A stretch of 64,000 nt of DNA from Litoditis marina (lineage: Eukaryota > Nematoda > Chromadorea > Rhabditida > Rhabditidae). Both the position numbers and the translations under genes were made by a program. The notes beneath the pieces are model-generated. The model searched no databases, had not been told where the DNA came from, and worked only from the letters and a program-made list of their open reading frames with translations. The DNA lies in assembly GCA_964036275.1 (NCBI GenBank), contig OZ038437.1:10001960-10065959 (forward strand), written 5' to 3'. Positions 1 through 12,600 of this stretch are shown piece by piece (within the stretch, counting starts at the first letter, position 1; the number at the start of each line of letters is the position of its first letter).

Positions 1-830
1 CGTATGTTTTTCGGGTGGTACAAAGCTGTTGTTTACAATTAGAAATGAAGATTTTGGTCATTTTTGGTTGAAACAGGGCTAAACACTATTCAGTGTGGAT
101 AGGGGAGAATTTTTGCTTTTCTGTGTTTCAAAATTAACATTTTTAGTTTATTAAGTGGGTAGATTGAGCAAAGAGCTGTCACGTATGTTTTTCGGGTGGT
201 ACAAAGCTGTTGTTTACAATTAGAAATGAAGATTTTGGTCATTTTTGGTTGAAACAGGGCTAAACACTATTCAGTGTGGATAGGGGAGAATTTTTGCTTT
301 TCTGTGTTTTAAAATTAACATTTTCAGTTTATTAAGTTAGTAGATTGAGCAAAGAGCTGTCACATATGTTTTTCGGGTGGTACAAAGCTGTTGTTTACAA
401 TTAGAAGTGAGGATTTTGGTCATTTTTGGTGGAAACAGAAACACTATTCAGTGTGGATAGGGGAGAATTTTTGCTTTTCTGTTTTTCAAAATTAACATTT
501 TCAGTTTATTAAGTGGGTAGATTGAGCAAAGAGCTGTCACATATGTTTTTCGGGTGGTACAAAGCTGTTGTTTACAATTGGAAGTGAAGATTTTGGTCAT
601 TTTTGGTGGAAACAGAAACACTATTCAGTGTGGATAGGGGAGAATTTTTGCTTTTCTGTTTTTCAAAATTAACATTTTCAGTTTATTAAGTGGGTAGATT
701 GAGCAAAGAGCTGTCACGTATGTTTTTAGGGTGGTAGAAAGTTGTTGTTTACAATTAGAAGTGAAGATTTTGGTCAGTTTTGGTTGAAACAGGGCTAAAC
801 ACTATTGAGTGCGGATATTTCGCTCTCCGT

Positions 831-845
831 GGGGGGGGGGGGGGG
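831..845 (+). repeat. G15 tract in a satellite monomer
   Basis: A run of 15 G just upstream of the first tRNA copy. The corresponding site in the next long monomers (1327-1333, and near 4429 and 14485) has 7 G, and other copies have GGGCGGG, so the tract has changed length between copies. Confidence 0.9.
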
Positions 846-890
846 CCTGGCAGCGATCGCGTATACGCGTTGCAATGGTCCTGTTTCGGA

Positions 891-961
891 TCCTCGGTAG
901 TATAGTGGTGAGTATCCGCGTCTGTCACATGCGAGACCCGGGTTCAATTCCCGGCCGGGAG
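891..961 (+). pseudogene. tRNA-Asp(GTC) copy with damaged acceptor stem
   Basis: Same sequence as the intact copies (anticodon loop CTGTCAC, anticodon GTC) but one G is missing from the 3' acceptor strand: it reads CCGGGAG where the others have CCGGGGAG. This leaves a C-A mismatch at the second acceptor pair, or shifts the end by one. It is followed by T5. Probably a decayed copy, although a tRNA scanner might still pass it. Confidence 0.75.
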
Positions 962-1378
962 AATTTTTGCTTTTCCGTGTTTTAAAATTAACATTTTCAG
1001 TTTATTAAGTGGGTAGATTGAGCAAAGAGCTGTCACATATGTTTTTCGGGTGGTACAAAGCTGTTGTTTACAATTGGAAGTGAAGATTTTGGTCATTTTT
1101 GGTGGAAACAGAAACACTATTCAGTGTGGATAGGGGAGAATTTTTGCTTTTCTGTTTTTCAAAATTAACATTTTCAGTTTATTAAGTTGGTAGATTGAGC
1201 AAAGAGCTGTCACGTATGTTTTTAGGGTGGTAGAAAGTTGTTGTTTACAATTAGAAGTGAAGATTTTGGTCAGTTTTGGTTGAAACAGGGCTAAACACTA
1301 TTGAGTGCGGATATTTCGCTCTCCGTGGGGGGGCCTGGCAGCGATCGCGTATACGCGTTGCAATGGTCCTGTTTCGGA

Positions 1379-1449
1379 TCCTCGGTAGTATAGTGGTGAG
1401 TATCCGCGTCTGTCACATGCGAGACCCGGGTTCAATTCCCGGCCGGGAG
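1379..1449 (+). pseudogene. tRNA-Asp(GTC) copy with damaged acceptor stem
   Basis: Carries the same one-G loss in the 3' acceptor strand as the copy at 891, so the two long monomers share a recent ancestor. Anticodon arm, D arm and T arm are unchanged. Confidence 0.75.
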
Positions 1450-2951
1450 AATTTTTGCTTTTCCGTGTTTTAAAATTAACATTTTCAGTTTATTAAGTGG
1501 GTAGACTGAGCTAAGAGCTGTCACATATGTTTTTCGGGTGGTACAAAGCTGTTGTTTACAATTGGAAGTGAAGATTTTGGTCATTTTTGGTGGAAACAGA
1601 AAAACTATTCAGTGTGGATAGGGGAGAATTTTTGATTTTCTGTGTTTCAAAATTAACATTCTCAGTTTATTAAGTGGGTAGATTGAGCAGAGAGCTGTCA
1701 CATATGTTTTTCGGGTGGTACAAAGCTGTTGTTTATAATTAGAAGTGAAGATTTTGGTCATTTTTGGTTGAAACAGGGCTAAAAACTATTCAGTGTGGAT
1801 AGGGGAGAATTTTTGATTTTCTGTGTTTCAAAATTAACATTTTTAGTTCATTAGGTGGGTAGATTGAGCAAAGAGCTGTCACATATGTTTTTCGGGTGGT
1901 ACAAAGCTGTTGTTTACAATTAGAAGTGAAGATTTTGGTCATTTTTGGTTGAAAAAGGGCTAAACACTATTCAGTGTGGATAGGGGAGAATTTTTGCTTT
2001 TCTGTGTTTCAAAATTAACATTTTTAGTTTATTAAGTGGGTAGATTGAGCAAAGAGCTGTCACATATGTTTTCGGGTGGTACAAAGCTGTTGTTTACAAT
2101 TAGAAGTGAAGATTTTGGTCATTTTTGGTTGAAACAGGGCTAAAAACTATTCAGTGTGGATAGGGGAGAATTTTTGCTTTTCTGTGTTTTAAAATTAACA
2201 TTTTCAGTTTATTAAGTGGGTAGATTGAGCAGAGAGCTGTCACATATGTTTTTCGGGTGGTAGAAAGTTGTTGTTTACAATAAGAAGTGAAGATATTGGT
2301 CAGTTTTGGTTGAAACAGGGCTAAACACTATTCAGTGTGGATAGGGGAGAATTTTTGATTTTCTGTGTTTCAAAATTAACATTTTTAGTTTATTAAGTGG
2401 GTAGATTGAGCAAAGAGCTGTCACATATGTTTTTCGGGTGGTACAAAGCTGTTGTTTACAATTAGAAATGAAGATTTTGGTCATTTTTGGTTGAAACAGG
2501 GCTAAACACTATTCAGTGTGGATAGGGGAGAATTTTTGCTTTTCTGTGTTTTAAAATTAACATTTTCAGTTTATTAAGTTAGTAGATTGAGCAAAGAGCT
2601 GCCACATATTTTTTTCGGGTGGTACAAGGCTGTTGTTTACAATTAGACATGAAGATTTTGGTCATTTTTGGTTGAAACAGGGCTAAACACTATTCAGTGT
2701 GGATAGGGGAGAATTTTTGCTTTTCTGTGTTTTAAAATTAACATTTTCAGTTTATTAAGTTAGTAGATTGAGCAAAGAGCTGCCACATATGTTTTTCGGG
2801 TGGTACAAAGCTGTTGTTTACAATTAGAAGTGGAGATTTTGGTCATTTTTGGTTGAAACAGGGCTAAACACTATTCAGTGCGGATATTTCGCTCTCAGTG
2901 GGCGGGCCTGGCAGCGATCGGGTATACGCGTTGCAATGGTCCTGTTTCGGA

Positions 2952-3023
2952 TCCTCGGTAGTATAGTGGTGAGTATCCGCGTCTGTCACATGCGAGACCC
3001 GGGTTCAATTCCCGGCCGGGGAG
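2952..3023 (+). tRNA. tRNA-Asp (anticodon GTC)
   Basis: A 72-nt complete cloverleaf. Acceptor TCCTCGG pairs with CCGGGGA, with discriminator G. The D stem is GTAT/GTAT. The anticodon stem CGCGT/ATGCG encloses the canonical loop CTGTCAC. The T stem CCGGG/CCCGG encloses TTCAATT. The internal Pol III B box reads GGTTCAATTCC, and a T5 terminator follows two bases after the gene. It lies in a satellite monomer, so it may be transcribed as part of a repeat rather than as a regulated locus. Expression cannot be judged from sequence. Confidence 0.85.
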
Positions 3024-4168
3024 AATTTTTGCTTTTCCGTGTTTTAAAATTAACATTTTCAGTTTATTAAGTGGGTAGATTGAGCTAAGAGCTGTCACAT
3101 ATGTTTTTCGGGTGGTACAAAGCTGTTGTTTACAATTGGAAGTGAAGATTTTGGTCATTTTTGGTTGAAACAGGGCTAAAAACTATTCAGTGTGGATAGG
3201 GGAGAATTTTTGATTTTCTGTGTTTCAAAATTAACATTTTTAGTTTATTAAGTGGGTAGATTGAGCAAAGAGCTGTCACATATGTTTTTCGGGTGGTACA
3301 AAGCTGTTGTTTACAATTAGAAATGAAGATTTTGGTCATTTTTGGTTGAAACAGGGCTAAACACTATTCAGTGTGGATAGGGGAGAATTTTTGCTTTTCT
3401 GTGTTTTAAAATTAACATTTTCAGTTTATTAAGTTAGTAGATTGAGCAAAGAGCTGCCACATATGTTTTTCGGGTGGTACAAGGCTGTTGTTTACAATTA
3501 GAAATGAAGATTTTGGTCATTTTTGGTTGAAACAGGGCTAAACACTATTCAGTGTGGATAGGGGAGAATTTTTGATTTTCTGTGTTTCAAAATTAACATT
3601 TTTAGTTTATTAAGTGGGTAGATTGAGCAAAGAGCTGTCACATATGTTTTTCGGGTGGTACAAAGCTGTTGTTTACAATTAGAAATGAAGATTTTGGTCA
3701 TTTTTGGTTGAAACAGGGCTAAACACTATTCAGTGTGGATAGGGGAGAATTTTTGCTTTTCTGTGTTTTAAAATTAACATTTTCAGTTTATTAAGTTAGT
3801 AGATTGAGCAAAGAGCTGCCACATATGTTTTTCGGGTGGTACAAGGCTGTTGTTTACAATTAGAAATGAAGATTTTGGTCATTTTTGGTTGAAACAGGGC
3901 TAAACACTATTCAGTGTGGATAGGGGAGAATTTTTGCTTTTCTGTGTTTTAAAATTAACATTTTCAGTTTATTAAGTTAGTAGATTGAGCAAAGAGCTGC
4001 CACATATGTTTTTCGGGTGGTACAAAGCTGTTGTTTACAATTAGAAGTGAAGATTTTGGTCATTTTTGGTTGAAACAGGGCTAAACACTATTCAGTGCGG
4101 ATATTTCGCTCTCAGTGGGCGGGCCTGGCAGCGATCGGGTATACGCGTTGCAATGGTCCTGTTTCGGA

Positions 4169-4240
4169 TCCTCGGTAGTATAGTGGTGAGTATCCGCGTC
4201 TGTCACATGCGAGACCCGGGTTCAATTCCCGGCCGGGGAG
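4169..4240 (+). tRNA. tRNA-Asp (anticodon GTC)
   Basis: Identical in sequence and fold to the copy at 2952, with the same T5 stop after AA. It sits 312 bp before the next copy (4481), so two long monomers are adjacent here. That spacing is the key used to size the Helitron insertion. Confidence 0.85.
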
Positions 4241-4480
4241 AATTTTTGCTTTTCCGTGTTTTAAAATTAACATTTTCAGTTTATTAAGTGGGTAGATTGA
4301 GCTAAGAGCTGTCACGTATGTTTTTAGGGTGGTAGAAAGTTGTTGTTTACAATTAGAAGTGAAGATTTTGGTCAGTTTTGGTTGAAACAGGGCTAAACAC
4401 TATTGAGTGCGGATATTTCGCTCTCCGTGGGGGGGCCTGGCAGCGATCGCGTATACGCGTTGCAATGGTCCTGTTTCTGA

Positions 4481-4552
4481 TCCTCGGTAGTATAGTGGTG
4501 AGTATCCGCGTCTGTCACATGCGAGACCCGGGTTCAATTCCCGGCCGGGGAG
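4481..4552 (+). tRNA. tRNA-Asp (anticodon GTC)
   Basis: Intact cloverleaf, same as the copy at 2952. Its immediate 5' flank reads TTTCTGA where most copies read TTTCGGA. Only the copy at 14538 shares that change, which pairs the two as duplicates. Confidence 0.85.
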
Positions 4553-6222
4553 AATTTTTGCTTTTCCGTGTTTTAAAATTAACATTTTCAGTTTATTAAG
4601 TGGGTAGATTGAGCTAAGAGCTGTCACATATGTTTTTCGGGTGGTACAAAGCTGTTGTTTACAATTGGAAGTGAAGATTTTGGTCATTTTTGGTGGAAAC
4701 AGAAAAACTATTCAGTGTGGATAGGGGAGAATTTTTGATTTTCTGTGTTTCAAAATTAACATTCTCAGTTTATTAAGTGGGTAGATTGAGCAGAGAGCTG
4801 TCACATATGTTTTTCGGGTGATACAAAGCTGTTGTTTACAATTAGAAGTGAAGATTTTGGTCATTTTTGGTTGAAACAGAAAAACTATTCAGTGTGGATA
4901 GTAGAGAATTTTTGCTTTTCTGTGTTTCAAAATTAAAATTTTCAGTTTATTAAGTGGGTAGATTGAACAAAGAGCTGTCACATATGTTTTTCGGGTGGTA
5001 CAAAGCTGTTGTTTACAATTGGAAGTGAAGATTTTGGTCATTTTTGGTGGAAACAGAAACACTATTCAGTGTGGATAGGGGAGAATTTTTGCTTTTCTGT
5101 TTTTCAAAATTAACATTTTCAGTTTATTAAGTGGGTAGATTGAGCAAAGAGCTGTCACATTTGTTTTTCGGGTGGTACAAAGCTGTTGTTTACAATTGGA
5201 AGTGAAGATGTTGGTCATTTTTGGTGGAAACAGAAAAACTATTCAGTGTGGATAGGGGAGAATTTTTGCTTTTCTGTATTTAAAATTAACATTTTTAGTT
5301 TATTAAGTGGGTAGATTGAGCTAAGAGCTGTCACATATGTTTTTAGGGTGGTAGAAAGTTGTTGTTTACAATTAGAAGTGAAGATTTTGGTCAGTTTTGG
5401 TTGAAACAGGGCTAAAAAACTATTCAGTGTGGATAGGGGAGAATTTGTGCTTTTCTGTGTTTCAAAATTAACATTCTCAGTTTATTAAGTGGGTAGATTG
5501 AGCAGAGAGCTGTCACATATGTTTTTCGGGTGGTACAAAGCTGTTGTTTACAATTAGAAGTGAAGATTTTGGTCAGTTTTGGTTGAAACAGGGCTAAAAA
5601 AACTATTCAGTGTGGTTAGGGGAGAATTTGTGCTTTTCTGTGTTTCAAAATTAACATTCTCAGTTTATTAAGTGGGTAGATTGAGCAAAGAGCTGTCACA
5701 TATGTTTTTCGGGTGGTACAAAGCTGTTGTTTACAATTAGAAGTGAAGATTTTGGTCAGTTTTGGTTGAAACAGGGCTAAAAACTATTCAGTGTGGATAG
5801 GGGAGAATTTTTGATTTTCTGTGTTTCAAAATTAACATTTTCAGTTTATTAAGTGGGTAGATTGAGCAAAGAGCTCTCACATATGTTTTTCGGGTGGTAC
5901 AAAGCTGATGTTTACAATGAGAAGTGAAGATTTTGGTCATTTTTGGTGGAAACAGAAAAACTATTCAGTGTGGATAGTAGAGAATTTTTGCTTTTCTGTG
6001 TTTCAAAATTAACATTTTTAGTTTATTAAGTGGGTAGATTGAGCAAAGAGCTGTCACATATGTTTTTCGGGTGGTACAAAGCTGTTGTTTACAATTAGAA
6101 GTGAAGATTTGGGTCATTTTTGGTTGAAACAGGGCTAAACACTATTCAGTGCGGATATTTCGCTCTCAGTGGGCGGGCCTGGCAGCGATCGAGTATACGC
6201 GTTGCAATGGTCCTGTTTCGGG

Positions 6223-6294
6223 TCCTCGGTAGTATAGTGGTGAGTATCCGCGTCTGTCACATGCGAGACCCGGGTTCAATTCCCGGCCGGGGAG
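6223..6294 (+). tRNA. tRNA-Asp (anticodon GTC)
   Basis: Intact cloverleaf. The 5' flank reads CGGGTCCTCGG, a variant shared only with the copy at 16457. It is the last tRNA before the Helitron. Confidence 0.85.
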
Positions 6295-6431
6295 AATTTT
6301 TGCTTTTCCGTGTTTTAAAATTAACATTTTCAGTTTATTAAGTGGGTAGATTGAGCTAAGAGCTGTCACGTATGTTTTTAGGGTGGTAGAAAGTTGTTGT
6401 TTACAATTAGAAGTGAAGACAAGGAAGGTAC

Positions 6432-6449
6432 CCGGGGCATACGCCCCGG
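6432..6449 (-). other. Helitron 3' subterminal hairpin
   Basis: Perfect 7-bp stem CCGGGGC/GCCCCGG around a 4-nt loop, ending 11-12 bases from the element's 3' terminus. This is the position and GC-rich character of the Helitron rolling-circle termination hairpin. Confidence 0.9.
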
Positions 6450-6688
6450 TCCCTCCCTTGTGAGTCCAGGCTGTGCAAAACTTCTACAGGCAATATTTTA
6501 TCTCGATTTCTAAATGTTCATCTTGCGAAGCTTTCTGTTTTTTCTTTATTGTGGAGTGTTTCATGCACCTCATGCTTCCGGTGCTAGAAATGTTCGCTAT
6601 GTTCACATATCCACAATTTGATAATTTCAGTGTTTTCCTGGTCTTCCATTAGTTGACAATCTTTAACGAAGATTCATTAAAATCTTAA

Positions 6689-9600
6689 TTAGAGCACCGA
6701 TTTTTCCACAATGTTTTTCACAGACTTGTTTGTTGACAGTATCTTCACTCCGTCCATGCTTCTTGATCTGGACAAAGCCACATAAAGTTGCCCGTGACCA
6801 AATACAGGTTCGGGAAGGAGAAGTCCAACATGTGTCAAACTTTGTCCCTGCGCTTTATTCACTGTCATGGCAAACGCCAGACGAACTGGAAACTGACGAC
6901 GGCGCATGCGGAACGGAAGTCCTGGAAGCACAGCTCAATGTATTTTGCTGAATATCATGTCGTTCGCTATCTTGTTCCTCGATTGATAATTTGAGAAGTA
7001 GATTTTACTTTACAAAAACACATATGTTTATAATGAGAATATTAATTTGAGTACCTTTTTCTGTATAGCTATCGATCCGAGGAATGAACACGACAGATCC
7101 TTTTCGGGCTCCAGAAATGAACTTGCACTGTAGAATTCTTGTACTGAAGTCCACCACAATGAATCTGCTTCCGTTACATAGTCCTTTCGTAACGTCGAGG
7201 TTTCTTAGAAGCATAATTACGGAACCAATCTGAAATGTATTTGATAAGATGGTTTATCAGAGGCGTCCTGGTAAAGGAATAATACGCTAGTTTGAAGGGA
7301 ACAAAATTCTATATTTTTGAACCATACCTTCAAAGATAGCAGATGAGGGGCTGTGCCGGCCGGATTTTGTTTGTTCAAGAACTCGACTGGAAAATTGATC
7401 GAGTCTTCGGGATCTTCAGAGTCCACTTCATCAATGCTTTCAAATTGTCCCAATCTTCCATTGAGTTTTCCGAGAATAGTGTTGTTCATTTCGTTCACGT
7501 CCACGTTTTTGGGAGCCAAAATAGCACGTTCCGCAAAAATATCAGGGTCTTCGAACCTGTTCTCGAATACCTCTGCAATCAAATCACCATTGGAAATTAG
7601 AGAAGAAGGAACGGTGACACAACCATTTTCATCTTCTTCGAGGGTTCCATTTCCAATGGATAGTAGAAGCGAAGACCAATCATTTGAGTCAGGCAGAACT
7701 CGCATGTTCTGGGATAGGCTATATTTCCGGAAAAGAGAGAACAGCGCAGATTGTTTCAAACATGCTTCAACTGGAGTCGAATTGGAACATCTGTCCACAA
7801 CGGGAAGAACCTGCAAACAAAGATTGAAAAGTAAGTCCGGATACATGTGTCAAATACTCGGTTGAAGATGTTTAAATGAGTTGGAGTGTAGTAACAATTC
7901 AATCAAAATTGATGTTCACCTGTCGAAAATCTCCGCCAAGAATCACAGTCTTCCCACCAAAAGGAACATCATTTGCCATTGTGTCTCTCAGAAGTTGGTC
8001 GATGGCATCGAGCGACCAACGGGGAATCATGCTGCATTCATCAATCACGAATACTGCGATGTCTCGCAGCAACTGCGCTTCTTTAGACTGATTTTTAATG
8101 GAACATATTCTGTTTCCTTGAGGGATAGACAGTTTGAAAAGAGAATGCAGAGTCCTGCCTTCCGGTAACAAATTAGCTGCTATTCCGGTCCAGGCTACAC
8201 ACGCCACCTTTTTTCCATTTCCGAGCAGTATGTGATATAGGCAGTTATACAAAAACGTTTTGCCGCTTCCTCCCGGACCATCTACGAAGTAACATGATGG
8301 TTGATTGTTTGGCAAAGGAGAAAGAATGCCATCGGCAGCTTCCTTTTGCTGTGTAGTCAACTTTGCATACATGTCAGATCCGATGTTAGCGTGGTCCACA
8401 GCACTGAGCACTGTCGGATTGTTTTGAGGTCGCGATTGAGCTGGTGGAGGAATATGGCACTTCAGGTCAATACCCATGCTTGAAGCGCTTTCCAGCACAT
8501 CAAAGTAAGCATGGGCGTATGAGTCATCTCGACCACAACCTAAAAAAATTAGTGTTGAATCTCTACTGTTTAACTGTAATACTGTGTTTATCCAGTGTAC
8601 CATTCAAAATCTCTATCAAACATTTGTAACATTACGTATCTAATAGAACATTTGTACAAAATCTTAGATGAAATCACCTCGGTGCGCGTAGTCCTCTGAC
8701 AGATCATTCCGGAACTTGTTCCATAGAGCAGGTGCATCCGATACATCAGAAAACGCCAATAAAGCAGCGAAGAGAGATCGCAACTCGGAAGGCATGCCAA
8801 ATAACACAGCTTCACACATTGTGCGTTCGAAATGTTTCTCGTCTCTCAAAAGTCCCATCTCCTTGGCAGTGGCAGCAAAACTATCGAAAATCTGACCACC
8901 ATACGTGCGCAAGTCTTCAAACGAAGTCATGCCCTTCCGATGTAAGAGAAGAAGACGCAGACAATAACGCTCTCTGTCCTTTGGGCTAGCCATATACATT
9001 CTTCCAATTTGTCGAATTCCTCTCTGACGCGGTTTCCACAAACCACTTGCCTGAATTGAGAGGAAGGTTGTTAATCGAGTTTGAAAGTTTGAGTTTCGCG
9101 TTCAAAATTTCGAATTTTCAAGTTTGGCGAAAAATCGACTTTTAGAGTTTTCGAGTTTTGGAAAATTTCGAGTTTTGAGAAATTTGGAGATTCACTCGAA
9201 TTTTTTTTTTCAGTTTTCTTGAGTCGAGTTTCGAGATCAACAGAACCCTAATTGAGAGCAATGTTCTGGATATTTAGATAGCAATGTGGTTTGAGGTATA
9301 TTTCGATTCCACTAACCTTCACAAACGTGAAATGCTCCGGAAAGTTTATATAAAGGCACTCTCGAGGATTGACACTATTTTGACCATCAGCTGAAGTGGG
9401 ATCGAATTCTCTGTTGTACTTGAACCTGAAAACTGATCAATGAGTAGTACCACTGATAAAATTTTCTGCCAGACAGATGAGATAACCTACCAAGCAGTTA
9501 GAGTAGTGAGTTTTGATTGAGCCCGATTCAGAGTAGCTTGCAAGTCCCCAGGTGGAAAGACAACTGTTTGATTCTCTGGCAGGTGAACCTGAAAAATTCC

Positions 9601-12600
9601 TATTTTTGTATCACATCTAGATTTTTGTTCTATTTTTGTATTTTGCGAAGTTACCTGCGTTATTGAGTAGTGAAGCAAACACCAACCTGCAACCGATATA
9701 TAACATCAGACTTCCGTTGTAGGTCGAACTCGTAAATTCGATGAAGAGCTTCAGGAGCACATATGTAACGTGTGTCTAAATGAGCTTTGATCTCATCAAT
9801 AGGTTTTCCGTTTGCCGTTTGCTCGGCTTGTTTCAGTTTCAACGCTGCTCTATCTATGCCCTTGTACACATATTTGAATAAGTACTTCACAGCATGAATC
9901 ATACTGCATAGTTCCAAATTTATGTGTGCATTGTACTTCAGGCAAAGATAGGCATTGTGAGGAACTATCCAACGGTTGTCGTAGACCTGTAAACAGGCAA
10001 AAAATGAACTATAATTGAAGTACCGATTCTGAGGAGGAGAGATTATATTGATATCAATTTCAACGTTTGTTCACTGTTTACGGTAGTAGTATCATGTTGG
10101 TGGTAGAATAATCATTCGTCTAGTATTAGTTCTGTCATTGAAGTAATAACTTAAATAGCTTTTTTTTTTACTTTTTCGTGATTTCAGCCCTAAGGCGAAC
10201 CTACCGCATTTCCGATGGTCACAGTTTGACCATTGTTTGGCCTGCAGTAGAGTGGGAAGGAATCAACATCAATCTTGGTCTGATCTTGGTGCTGTTTCGG
10301 GTATTCTTTGGAGCATTTACCGTCTCTCATACACGCTGCGTTTGGGTTGTTGACACCGCAGTTCTTATGAATCATCGCAGAAGTGACAATATCGTACAGT
10401 TCAGGCTCAGTGACCGGGTTCGGGATAAAAGCACGTATCACCTTGTCAACTGCAAAAAAACTCAATTGAACGTCAATGTTGCTCAATTGACGATTTGAAA
10501 AGAGGCATAGCAAAATATTCTTAAATTTTTTAAATTTGATACTTTTTCCTAATACGGTAATAATGCTCACCCTGTTCAGCTGTCTTGGGTGTGTAGTCTG
10601 GTTTCATTGTGAGGAGAAGGTGAGCGTGCGGAAGTCCACGTTTTTGCCACTCGATAACACAGATGTAGGCAGCAACCTCTCCTAGCACGTGGTTCTTCAA
10701 CAGGTCGTCCAAAAGAGCTTTGAGCTTCATAAAAAACACTCTAGTAACCAAATCTGGTCGGTCAGCGGCGGTTTGATGTGGCAGAAGATTCTCGACAATT
10801 TCTCTCCATTTGGGATTGCAGGTTTTGGTAAGGAAATATGTTGGCTTTCCATACTTAGTGACTATGCTCATGGCGTCTTGGTAGCCTTGCTGCATATTTC
10901 TGGGAGTTCCTGAGAAGGAGGACGGCAGTATAATACGCGCTCCGGGAACCGTACCATCAGCGCCCGCATTGAGATGATCGACTAATGACTGATAACAGTC
11001 CGAGCGGAGTTCAGATTGGTGTGTTCTTGCGTAATTCAATCGATTCTGTTCGATTTTAACCCAAGAATCTACAGCGAATTGTTGTAAAAGTTTTGATCCG
11101 TATAGCAAAGGACTGAATGACTCCCGAATAGACAAAAGGTGAGCATAATACTCTCTTTGCGTAATACGGGTACGCTTACGGGTTGTGTTGCCGTCAGCTT
11201 TGCTCATCTCGGGATGCCAGCCAGGTGCTCCGGTTGGGAAGAACAAAGGGTAGGTCATCGGGTCGCATAACTTGTCAATGTCTCTGATGTGTTGGAGACC
11301 ACCTCCCGCCAGGTGCAAAGCAATACTTCGGTTCGGGGGCACATCGTTCTCTTCGCCAACGAACACGGCGGCCACCTAAAAATTAAACATACAAATTACA
11401 ACTGAATGTGGGTTTTAAAATTTTGAACTTTTGTTGCGTCTACACCTGTTTAATAGGACATTTGATTTCGATTTTTGATTAAAATTGTCCACAACCAAAA
11501 CAATAAAGTGGAATTATTACCTCATTCGATGCAGGGACGTTGTATCTCCTATGATCCAATGATTTGTCCACATGAAACATCAGACGTAGAGTTGGACTGG
11601 GTTGTTGAAGTGCTGCGGCTTTCCGTTCTTCCTCCAATGCGACAGTGTACATCATTTTGAAGCTTTGAGCATATGGATTAACTTGCAAAATCAGTTCACT
11701 GAGGAACTTCATAATTTCTGGTCTGCACTTCGAGTTGACTGCTTTTCCCATTCGTTCGTCTGCTGCCTGCTGTGTGTCAAGAATGTACAGCTGGCCGAAC
11801 TGCGGACTTGTTCCAGGTGCAGGTTGCAGAGGGCCAACATAATGGTAAATCTGGCCATGTACCTTGAAACAGTAAGGACCCGCACCTCTCGGTACCGTCA
11901 GCTGCGCCCCCATGCTCGCCATGGCCATTGAACTATTATAGTTTCTTATGTTTTCTCGGAAGTTTGCACTGGAGGGAGTTGATCCAATTAAGAGCGATTT
12001 GAGCTGCTGAGGAAAATCGGAGAAGTGATCGGTTTGGATACTCCCAAAATTACAGCAAACATTGTACATCTCGTCACGTTGGTTGCATTCGCCTATAAAA
12101 ACTAATGTCACAACAGGTCATTTCGAAAGGTGACATGTTTTTGAACGGTTTGACATGGCTCTGGTCTGTTGTCAATTTAAAATAGTTTGCTGTTTTTAAT
12201 TTGCCTGTTTTCATGGTTTACTATATTTTTCCTGAATAATTAAAGTGTACAGTCTATATTGTGCTGAATCAGTTTACGTTCGATAACGTACCTCGGAAAA
12301 ATTTCGCTCCACACCCAGCACATACATTAGTTAAAGGTCCAAGATAGTGTTCTTCTACAAATTCGGATAAATAGCCGATGGGAATCCGATCATTAGATGC
12401 CCTGCTTCTTTCACGATGTCTGGACCGCTCTTGTGTGCGCCTGGCAGCAGTTTCTGCTTCAGAGAGACTGGAAGAGAGTGTAACCGTCATTTCGTAGTTA
12501 TATTGAATGAGAAAAAAAACTGTGAATTTATTAACAGTGAGTTGTGTTTTATAATGAGATATGTTATGTTTCATTCTATCATTCATCAACTGACTTGTTT

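Larger units (their letters stand above)
1..6419 (+). repeat. tRNA-bearing satellite array, left part
   Basis: Head-to-tail tandem array that runs off the left edge of the window. I count monomer starts at the C of the C(A/G)TATG motif (1, 182, 363, 540, 717 and so on), giving 25 short monomers of 176-183 bp and 6 complete long monomers of about 312-319 bp (starting 717, 1213, 2786, 4003, 4315, 6057). A seventh long one, starting at 6369, is cut by the Helitron. Each long monomer holds one tRNA-Asp copy. Short monomers match the long ones outside a deletion of about 131 bp. Higher-order structure is visible: dimers 3279-3640 and 3641-4002 are near-identical, and the stretch from 4240 is repeated from 6294 on. 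Translations of the long monomer give ORFs of 65-113 codons on both strands, but these are repeat shadows and not genes. Confidence 0.95.

Noticed and set aside
1276..4687. Repeated ORFs of 65-95 codons on both strands of the satellite (also at 14315-14744 and 16354)
   Set aside because: They are translations of the tRNA-bearing monomer, begin at non-ATG codons, run straight through the tRNA on both strands, and show no codon-level constraint.
1..6419. CRISPR-like direct repeats
   Set aside because: Period of 177-312 bp with no unique spacers, in a eukaryotic satellite with tRNA genes; not a CRISPR array.
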